In this document: piece by piece, positions 58,112 to 64,000 of the stretch
Position numbering within the stretch: position 1 is the first letter of the stretch
How the letters are laid out: every line of letters begins with the position of its first letter
From: a virus
IMG/VR virus record: IMGVR_UViG_3300032092_000004
Coordinates: 89,131-153,130 of that record
Length of the DNA: 64,000 nucleotides
Direction: 5' to 3' (one strand)
Notes under the pieces: model-generated
The model's database searches: none
What the model saw: only the letters and a program-made list of their open reading frames with translations
Told to the model about the DNA's origin: nothing
Position numbers and translations under genes: made by a program

Positions 58112-59796
58112 TGAAAAATTTAATTAAAAGAATATTAAAAGAAGAAACAAAATCACTTTTGACAGAAGGTGGTATTCGTGATATCAAGAATCTTGCTAAA
58201 AGATATAAAATGGCTAAGATCTACTTTCACCTTGATTTAGATGGTGTTACAACTGCTTTGGCAATGAAACATTATTTAGAAAGAAATGGTATTAAAGTGG
58301 TTGAGGCCGAACCAATTCAATACGGAGCAAAAGAATTCGCAGTTAAAAAACCTGAAGGCGAAGGTGAAATTATGCCAGTTCTTGTGGATTTTGCTCATGG
58401 TAAACCAATGTTTGTTATTCATACAGATCACCACGATACACAAGCCGGAGTTGAAGGAGATACGTCAACAAGCTTCAAGTCTGCAAGATCAAACGTCGAA
58501 ACAATCTCACAAACTGTATCTCCATCTGAGATCTTTACTCCTGAAGATGTTGAAACAATTTCAATCGTTGACTCCGCTGATTTTGCAAAACACGACATCA
58601 AACCAAGAGACGTTATTAATTACCTATTCCAAATAGATAGAACCAAAGGTTTTAAAGAAAACAAAAGAAAAATGGGTCTTGTTGCTAATAAACTATTATT
58701 GGCATTTAAGAATAAACCTGGTTTCTTAAGTGATATTGTATTAAATGCTCAACCATCTTTACTTAGTATCTTGATGAACATCAAAGATCAGATGCAAAAG
58801 AAAGGATATGCGACTTTAGATAAGTTAGAACAAAATAAAGAAGCCTACATTGAGTCAAGAAAGAAAGAAGGTGCGGTCCAATACTCTGATGGAGTTATTA
58901 GTCAATATGGTTTTGGTTCTACGATGAAACCAGGATCTTATGATCGTTATACACCATTCGAAAATTATCCTGAAGCTGATTTCTTAGTAACAGGAATGCA
59001 TTTAGGGATGGTTCAAGCATCTTGTAACCCATACAAGAAAGATAGAGCACTTAAAGGTGTTAACTTAGGTGAAGTTAAAGATGAGGTTTTAAATAAAATG
59101 TCATCAGAATTAGAAAATATAAAAGTAACTTTTGGTGATCTTAAAAGAGTTGGTGAACAAGAGGCTGAGTTTGGTTCTGTTGGATTCACATTGAAAGACT
59201 TCATGGCAATTTATGGTAATGCTCCTTCATATAAACTTGATGGTAGTAAAAACACTTTAGAAATTATTGGAAACATTTCTCAAACCTTATATAGAAAACT
59301 AAGTGATAGACAAAGAGATGTGTTAGATAAAATAACAGTCAATGGTTTAGATGTGATTAAAGCAAACTCAGGTGGTCACAAATGTATTACTAATATTTCA
59401 GGAATAAATTTCTTATTGAGAGATAGAAAAGCTCGAACCAACACTGAGGTTGAAACCATTTCTGCTGAACTACAACCAATTGCCAGTTATGAAGGAAGTA
59501 ATGACTTTGTTAAAGATATCAAAAGTAAGTTATTAAGATTTGGTAGTATTTCTGACAAACAAAAAGATGCCGCAATGAGACAAATTAATAAAGAAGGTAC
59601 TTGGTCTAAAGGTGAAGTTGAGAGACCTAAAAAAACATTTGTTGATTTGGTCAAACAAATACAAGAAGAATTTGTTTCAATTTTAAAAGATAAAATAAAA
59701 TTGTCAGGCGATGAAAGATCCGAACCTGAATTAGAAATAGAACTTGAAGAGCAATTGAGAAGAATTACCAAAAAACAATTATCTTCAAGAATCTAA
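58111..59796 (+). CDS. Putative packaged DHH-family phosphoesterase
   Basis: 561 residues, GTG start directly at the end of the previous gene. N-terminus MKNLIKRILKE/ETKS. FHLDLDGVTTALAMKHYL (motif with D42 and D44), VDFAHGKP and IHTDHHDTQ (D106-H107-H108) are DHH motifs; ANSGGHKCITNISG near residue 420 matches the GGGH motif of DHHA1. RecJ- and NrnA-type enzymes cut single-stranded DNA, nanoRNA or cyclic dinucleotides. A packaged DHH enzyme could remove a cyclic-nucleotide alarm signal or host DNA (hypothesis). Confidence 0.75.
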   Translation: MKNLIKRILKEETKSLLTEGGIRDIKNLAKRYKMAKIYFHLDLDGVTTALAMKHYLERNGIKVVEAEPIQYGAKEFAVKKPEGEGEIMPVLVDFAHGKPMFVIHTDHHDTQAGVEGDTSTSFKSARSNVETISQTVSPSEIFTPEDVETISIVDSADFAKHDIKPRDVINYLFQIDRTKGFKENKRKMGLVANKLLLAFKNKPGFLSDIVLNAQPSLLSILMNIKDQMQKKGYATLDKLEQNKEAYIESRKKEGAVQYSDGVISQYGFGSTMKPGSYDRYTPFENYPEADFLVTGMHLGMVQASCNPYKKDRALKGVNLGEVKDEVLNKMSSELENIKVTFGDLKRVGEQEAEFGSVGFTLKDFMAIYGNAPSYKLDGSKNTLEIIGNISQTLYRKLSDRQRDVLDKITVNGLDVIKANSGGHKCITNISGINFLLRDRKARTNTEVETISAELQPIASYEGSNDFVKDIKSKLLRFGSISDKQKDAAMRQINKEGTWSKGEVERPKKTFVDLVKQIQEEFVSILKDKIKLSGDERSEPELEIELEEQLRRITKKQLSSRI

Positions 59797-59798
59797 TT

Positions 59799-60080
59799 CT
59801 AACCCATACTCTTTAGGACCATCTCCAAAGTGTAGATGGAATCTTTATCTTGTTTAGTCTTAACCTGTTTAGACTTCAGATATTCCAAACTTTGTAATAC
59901 CTCTTCCTTTTTAGATTTAGGATTTTGAGTAGAGTTATTACTCTGAGTTTTTTTAACCACTGAAAATGATTTTTTTTGAGGAACTGATTCATTACCTAAA
60001 AATTCTCTAACTATTTCTAAAGACTTGTCAGGGTTCCAAGTGAACATATTTACCAAAATGTAAGCGAATATCTTTTTCAT
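59799..60080 (-). CDS. Unknown basic protein, 93 aa
   Basis: Not recognised. N-terminal MKKIFAYILVNMFTWNPDKS, then a Ser/Lys/Gln-rich linker and a helical C-terminus (EEVLQSLEYLKSKQ). It runs against the surrounding plus-strand operon and has its own TATCTTTG promoter, so it is probably under different control. Confidence 0.5.
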   Translation of the reverse strand: MKKIFAYILVNMFTWNPDKSLEIVREFLGNESVPQKKSFSVVKKTQSNNSTQNPKSKKEEVLQSLEYLKSKQVKTKQDKDSIYTLEMVLKSMG

Positions 60081-60084
60081 ACTA

Positions 60085-60092
60085 CAAAGATA
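60085..60092 (-). promoter_or_regulatory. Bacteroidota-type promoter (-7 TATCTTTG), 4 bases before ATG
   Basis: Minus-strand TATCTTTG, TAGT, ATG of the 93-residue gene. It is 15 bases from the plus-strand TATTTATA motif, so the two promoter types face away from each other here. Confidence 0.65.
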
Positions 60093-60106
60093 ATGAAAAT
60101 AAATGA

Positions 60107-60114
60107 TATTTATA
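60107..60114 (+). promoter_or_regulatory. TATTTATA motif 5 bases before a start codon
   Basis: GATATTTATAAAAAT then ATG of the GIY-YIG-like gene. Confidence 0.55.
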
Positions 60115-60119
60115 AAAAT

Positions 60120-61526
60120 ATGAAAAATCTGATTAGAAACATTTTGAAAGAAAAGGTGTCAACAAAATCAAAACAATTGATTTACGAGACCGAGAGAGAG
60201 TTAGATGAGAGGGGTAGACCAAGATTGTATTCTGATGAGGAAATTTTAAGTCGTGCTTGTCAATATACAAATCAAAGAGATTTTGAAAAAGGAAATGATA
60301 AAAATTATTTTTATTTAGCTAAGAATAGAAAATTATTACCCACAATTAGATTACAATGTAATTACGTACCACTTGGAAATGCTTACAGTAGGATGTTATA
60401 TATGTATATATGGGAAAAAAATGTAAGTGCTGTTTATTTTGGACTCACTTGTGATGAAGAGAGAAGATATGAAGAACATACACGTTTAGAACAACAAATT
60501 TTAAATAATGCAGACGTTAAACCAAGTTGTAAAGTCGGATCCAATTCTGCGGTTAAAGAGTTTATTAAAAAAAATGGGATTCATGATAGATATGTAATGA
60601 TTTCTGATGGTTATATTGATGCAGTTCAAGCGGCACTTGCCGAAAGGTGTTTAATTGACCACTTCAAAAATGATGATGAGTGGAAAGGTAAGATAGAAGT
60701 TGTTAACAAAAGTAAGGGTGGTGAATTGGGAGGAAGATGTCCCGCGAATGCAAGACGAATGGCCCAAGATGTAAAATTAATTATGGATAATCAAATAAAT
60801 ACACCTGAGGAATTTCAATTAAATTATCCTGTTGAATATGAATATTGGTCAAGAGACAAAAACAGACAAAGAATAATAAATCAAGGGTTGAAAAAAAGAT
60901 TTTTTTCAGATGCCCCATATTCGAAAGAAGAAATACTGAATATAGTTTCAAATTACGACAATTTGGATGAATTTAAAAATGAAAACCGAAGAGCCTTTCT
61001 TTCTGCGAAGAGAAATAAAATGATAGAAATTCTGTACCCTGAGGATAATGTTTACTTCAACCCAAACACAAATAAAACTTATGAATCATTGATTAGTTTA
61101 AATAAAGATTTAAATAAAAATTTCAAAGATTTATATAATGATTTTTTAAGAGGTCAAGGCGAATTGGATTATGGAATTATAACAAAGAAAAAAAACGAAA
61201 TTAACGAAAATATTTTAAGAAGAATTATAAAAGAAGAAACCGAAGAGATTAACCAAAAGGTCATGAACTTCCTTCTGAGAAGACATGAGATCAATGAGAT
61301 TAATATTGATGATCAAATTAAATTTAAAGAAGTATACTTCAAGGTAGGAGATGACTATTATGGGATATCAATGTGGGATAGTAAAAAAAGACAAGTAAGA
61401 CTTATTTTGAATATGTTAGAAGAAAACAATGTTATTGAACCAATTGATAACTTCTCAAACGAAAACGATCCATACAGACAAAAAGTTGTTAGAACAATTA
61501 AAAAGTTTTTATCTGAAATAATGTAA
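60120..61526 (+). CDS. Putative packaged GIY-YIG-like protein with an internal second targeting peptide
   Basis: 468 residues from ATG 60120. N-terminus MKNLIRNILKE/KVST. VSAVYFGLTCDEERRYEEH (about 102-120) resembles GIY-YIG (Tyr, then GLT, Arg) and AALAERCLIDHFKND may supply the Glu of that fold. At residues 363-373 the sequence ENILRRIIKEE repeats the targeting-peptide pattern in the middle of the chain, followed by an about 100-residue domain. That looks like a fusion of two packaged proteins, possibly cut in two by the prohead protease (inference). Confidence 0.62.
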   Translation: MKNLIRNILKEKVSTKSKQLIYETERELDERGRPRLYSDEEILSRACQYTNQRDFEKGNDKNYFYLAKNRKLLPTIRLQCNYVPLGNAYSRMLYMYIWEKNVSAVYFGLTCDEERRYEEHTRLEQQILNNADVKPSCKVGSNSAVKEFIKKNGIHDRYVMISDGYIDAVQAALAERCLIDHFKNDDEWKGKIEVVNKSKGGELGGRCPANARRMAQDVKLIMDNQINTPEEFQLNYPVEYEYWSRDKNRQRIINQGLKKRFFSDAPYSKEEILNIVSNYDNLDEFKNENRRAFLSAKRNKMIEILYPEDNVYFNPNTNKTYESLISLNKDLNKNFKDLYNDFLRGQGELDYGIITKKKNEINENILRRIIKEETEEINQKVMNFLLRRHEINEINIDDQIKFKEVYFKVGDDYYGISMWDSKKRQVRLILNMLEENNVIEPIDNFSNENDPYRQKVVRTIKKFLSEIM

Positions 61527-61963
61527 TGAAAGAGTTGATTAGACACATATTGAAAGAAGAAACTGAGGTTTCAGATCCAAATACAAAAGGAATAGATCTT
61601 GCAATTAAGTTTCTTAAAAAATCATATCCTTACATTATTGGGTGGGAAATTAATGATGAGCGTACATATACAATATACCTTAATATTATCTGTGATATTG
61701 AAAAACTAAAAGAGTTTTATAATAGTGATTTAAAGAATTATTATTTAAGACACAAAGATGATATATATAAAGATATTTTAGCATATCCACATTCAGTTTT
61801 AAAAATAAGTGAAACTATGGATCCAGATGAAAAGTACAAAGAGTATAGTGAAATGAAACAGGAATTAAACGATATATATCAAATGCTTCCTGAACATTTA
61901 ATTATAAATGATAGACATAACGAACCCAAAGAATTAGATCCTGACAAATTTATATATAGATGA
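61526..61963 (+). CDS. Targeting-peptide protein, unknown domain, 145 aa
   Basis: MKELIRHILKE/ETEV then an alpha/beta body (PYIIGWEINDERTYTIYLNI, KYKEYSEMKQELNDIYQM). No family recognised. Overlaps both neighbours by 1-4 bases, so translated in a chain. Mature protein about 134 residues after predicted cleavage. Confidence 0.6.
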   Translation: MKELIRHILKEETEVSDPNTKGIDLAIKFLKKSYPYIIGWEINDERTYTIYLNIICDIEKLKEFYNSDLKNYYLRHKDDIYKDILAYPHSVLKISETMDPDEKYKEYSEMKQELNDIYQMLPEHLIINDRHNEPKELDPDKFIYR

Positions 61964-62394
61964 AAAAGTTGATTAAACATATATTAAAAGAAGACGAGGG
62001 AAACAATCTTGAACAAAGATTTAGAAACTCAATGCAAAAACTCCAATATATTTTTGAAAGTCAAGTTTCATCTCATATTGACTCTGTCGAAATAAGTGAA
62101 ATTGAATTTGACCCTAAATATACTGAAATCCAAGCAAAACTTACGGTTAAATCATATTATGAAGACCATGATTTTGGTTCACTTGCTAAACACATTGATA
62201 GATTAGAAGATGAAGTTTATAAAATTCAAGGAAAATACACATTCACAGAAAACGGTGGTTTGATTAAAAGAGGTCCCGACCATGATTGGATTATGAGTTG
62301 TATACCAATTGGTATGAAATGGCAAGCTGGTGGTGAAGAATCATTTCTGTTAATTTTAGAATTTTGGATAAGACAAGAGGAATACGATGCGTGA
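61960..62394 (+). CDS. Targeting-peptide protein, unknown domain, 144 aa
   Basis: MKKLIKHILKE/DEGN then a beta-rich body (YTEIQAKLTVKSYYEDHDFG, GKYTFTENGGLIKRGPDHDW). No family recognised. Overlaps the next start by one base. Confidence 0.6.
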   Translation: MKKLIKHILKEDEGNNLEQRFRNSMQKLQYIFESQVSSHIDSVEISEIEFDPKYTEIQAKLTVKSYYEDHDFGSLAKHIDRLEDEVYKIQGKYTFTENGGLIKRGPDHDWIMSCIPIGMKWQAGGEESFLLILEFWIRQEEYDA

Positions 62395-63026
62395 TGAGAA
62401 ATTTAATTAAATTGATATTAGAAGATGAGGTTAGTAGAAAATATGCTAAACCTACACCAAAATTAGAACAAGTTGTTTATAGATGGTTAAACAACTATTT
62501 TGATGGTGTGCAAATGTATTATAAAAAATCTTATGAATCAACACATAGTTTTGATTTTTGTAAAAACGGAAGAGAAATATTGGATGTTGTTTTATATTTT
62601 GGTAATGATGATGACGACAATAAAAAAACTGAAGAAATGAGTTTTAATAGGGGTTTAATGAGAGTCCCAAAAAATGTATTTGATGATTTAACCACAGATC
62701 TTCCTATGAGAGTAAGTTATTTAAGATACCTTCTTGAAGAATGGTTCGATGACACTTACTTAGGTGAAATTCAAAAAAAGATGGGTAGAAATGATATTTA
62801 CATTTCCGAACTTTATATAACTAATTACGACGGTGATATTTGTTTTCCACCGATAACAAAACCTGATGATGTAACTGAGGAGGAAATGATAGAAGATATT
62901 CTTAAAGCGGGAAAATATAAAATGAAGGATATATTGTGGTGGGAAGAGAGATCGCCAGGATGGATTGAACAAACTTATTTAGAACAACTTAATGGTGCTG
63001 AATACAGAAGATTAAAAGGACAATGA
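62394..63026 (+). CDS. Targeting-peptide protein, paralogue of 63023
   Basis: 210 residues from ATG 62394 (one-base overlap with the stop before it). MRNLIKLILE/DEVS then KYAKPTPKLEQVVYRWLNNYFDG, RVSYLRYLLEEWFDDTYLG, KMGRNDIYISE and CFPPITKPDDV, all shared with the gene at 63023. Unknown function; no catalytic motif seen. Confidence 0.62.
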   Translation: MRNLIKLILEDEVSRKYAKPTPKLEQVVYRWLNNYFDGVQMYYKKSYESTHSFDFCKNGREILDVVLYFGNDDDDNKKTEEMSFNRGLMRVPKNVFDDLTTDLPMRVSYLRYLLEEWFDDTYLGEIQKKMGRNDIYISELYITNYDGDICFPPITKPDDVTEEEMIEDILKAGKYKMKDILWWEERSPGWIEQTYLEQLNGAEYRRLKGQ

Positions 63027-63664
63027 GAGAACTGATTAGACATATCTTAAAAGAAGAGGTTAATAAAAAATACAAAAAACCTACACCAAAGGTAGAACAA
63101 CTTGTTTATAGTTGGTTAAACAAGTATTTTGATGGGGCTACAATGTATCATGACAAATCGTGGGAAACAAGACATGATTTTGAATGGTGTAATTATGGAA
63201 AAGAAATAATGAGTTTTATATTATTTTTTGAAGATAATAATGATGTTTATGACGATAAAAGAAAAACTGAAGAAAGAGATTTTGGTTCAGGTTCAATTTA
63301 TATCCCAAATGATATATTTAAAGAGTTGATGTCCGATATTCCTGTAAGAGTAAGTTACTTAAAATACCTTTTTGAAGAATGGTTTGACGACACTTATTTA
63401 GGCGAAATTCAAAGTAAAATGGGTAGAAATGACATCTATATTTCTGAATTTAATATAAATGATAAAGATGCTCAAACTTGTGTTCCACCAATAACAAAAT
63501 CTGAAGATGTAAGTCAAGATGATATCATAGAACTTGTTCTTAAAACCACACTGTTTAAAAGAGATGATTTATTAAGACGAGAAGAAGAGGAACCAGGGTT
63601 TATAGAGAAAATTTATTTAAATAAACTTCGTGCTGCAGAAATAGACAGATTAAGAGAAGAGTAA
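63023..63664 (+). CDS. Targeting-peptide protein, paralogue of 62394
   Basis: 213 residues. MRELIRHILKE/EVNKKYKKPTPKVEQLVYSW and RVSYLKYLFEEWFDDTYLG, KMGRNDIYISE, PPITKSEDV: tandem duplicate of the previous gene with about half of the residues identical by eye. Both keep the targeting peptide, so the duplicated product is still directed to the head (inference). Confidence 0.62.
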   Translation: MRELIRHILKEEVNKKYKKPTPKVEQLVYSWLNKYFDGATMYHDKSWETRHDFEWCNYGKEIMSFILFFEDNNDVYDDKRKTEERDFGSGSIYIPNDIFKELMSDIPVRVSYLKYLFEEWFDDTYLGEIQSKMGRNDIYISEFNINDKDAQTCVPPITKSEDVSQDDIIELVLKTTLFKRDDLLRREEEEPGFIEKIYLNKLRAAEIDRLREE

Positions 63665-64000
63665 TGAGAGAACTAATCAGACATATCTTGAAAGAAAATA
63701 GACTCCAACAAGAGTTGAAACAAGTTATCAAAGATGGTAATATTTTTGACGCTGCGGACTTGGTTGGTGGAATCCAACCACTCAAAAGAATATTCAAAGA
63801 CGATCCTGAAATGAGTTCTTTATTTGATAAACTAACAGGGAGGATTATTTTTGATTATTATGTGAATAAAGAACATATAGAATTTCCTTTAGATTATGAA
63901 ATAATTGGTAGAAAGAGTAATAATCATAAGACTAATCATTGGCCTGAAATAAACGTTCTTTATGATGAAAATAAATTAACACCCGAAGAAAATGATACTT
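63664..64000 (+). CDS. Targeting-peptide protein (cut by window end)
   Basis: Starts MRELIRHILKE/NRLQ, with a peptide identical to the previous gene over the first 11 residues, then QQELKQVIKDGNIFDAADLV and continues past the window edge. The overlap TAATG with the upstream stop shows the array continues to the right. No domain recognised in the visible 112 residues. Confidence 0.6.
   Translation, partial: MRELIRHILKENRLQQELKQVIKDGNIFDAADLVGGIQPLKRIFKDDPEMSSLFDKLTGRIIFDYYVNKEHIEFPLDYEIIGRKSNNHKTNHWPEINVLYDENKLTPEENDT

Noticed and set aside
1-64000. Stop-codon reassignment as in some large gut phages
   Set aside because: TAA, TGA and TAG all end genes with well-placed neighbours (for example TAG at 6776-6778 and 26649-26651).
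1-64000. tRNA genes or CRISPR arrays
   Set aside because: No cloverleaf-like sequence with a conserved T-arm and no regularly spaced identical repeats with unique spacers were seen; the tandem repeats are coding.

Overview
The window reads as part of a large, AT-rich tailed-phage genome whose host is a member of the Bacteroidota. Phage signs are dense, mostly same-strand genes with overlapping stops and starts, a GH19 endolysin, a propeller-repeat tail-fibre-like protein, thymidylate synthase, Nudix, DUF3310, RNA ligase, a phage ClpP, and many genes whose N-terminus looks like a prohead (capsid) targeting peptide. Host signs are promoters of the TAnnTTTG type, lipoproteins with Bacteroidota-like signal peptides, and a C-terminal type IX secretion (T9SS) sorting domain. 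The standard genetic code fits, since TAA, TAG and TGA all end genes. I see no capsid, terminase, polymerase, tRNA or CRISPR in this window, so it is an internal slice of a bigger genome.

Layout. 0-0.5 kb: thioredoxin (cut by the window edge) and glutaredoxin. 0.5-5.5 kb (minus strand): unknown proteins and an 851-residue protein with 14 delta-60 propeller repeats. 5.5-15.5 kb: mixed small genes, a DNA methyltransferase, DUF192, Nudix, and the first group of genes with capsid-targeting-like N-termini, including a Gly-zipper/annexin-like protein and a HEIKH metalloprotease. 13-22 kb: nucleic-acid-repair-like genes (P-loop kinase, two phosphoesterase types, cyclic-phosphate receiver domain, RNA ligase, HAD) with an AAA+ ATPase and a 396-base non-coding stretch holding an array of hairpins. 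22-32.6 kb: small accessory genes, Smr, PcfJ-like, RmlB, thymidylate synthase, ClpP. 32.6-34.2 kb: lysis/cell-wall genes. 34-41 kb: a run of exported proteins (T9SS-tailed cohesin/dockerin-like protein, CsgG-like lipoprotein, Asn/Gly-rich protein with a barrel-like C-terminus, C-type lectin, exported HExxH protein). 42-47.5 kb: phosphoesterase, RmlC, DUF5856, an 8-fold CxxCxGxG protein, a packaged-nuclease candidate. 47.5-51.7 kb: a glycosyltransferase operon. 52-57 kb: packaged lysozyme candidate, UvrC-like nuclease, another glycosyltransferase, LpxH-like phosphoesterase, YceI. 57-64 kb: an operon of at least eight consecutive genes that all begin with a peptide like MRELIRHILKEE.

The two most interesting systems are (1) a dispersed set of about 16 genes, clustered at 57-64 kb, whose first 10-25 residues are amphipathic and end in (I/L)xE. 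That matches the capsid-targeting peptides and prohead-protease sites of T4 internal proteins, and the mature parts include a metalloprotease, a PD-(D/E)XK nuclease, a GIY-YIG protein, a DHH phosphoesterase, an Ntn hydrolase and a lysozyme. I infer an arsenal of proteins packed in the head and injected with the DNA. (2) The 34-41 kb exported-protein locus, which looks like a phage-encoded cell-surface remodelling or display system using host Sec and T9SS.

Two promoter-like classes appear. TAnnTTTG sits 4-5 bases before many start codons (mostly metabolic or accessory genes), and TATTTAT(A/T) sits 3-5 bases before the starts of targeting-peptide genes and 7-40 bases before others. The short spacing predicts leaderless mRNAs. 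All functional statements rest on reading motifs by eye; no database search was possible.
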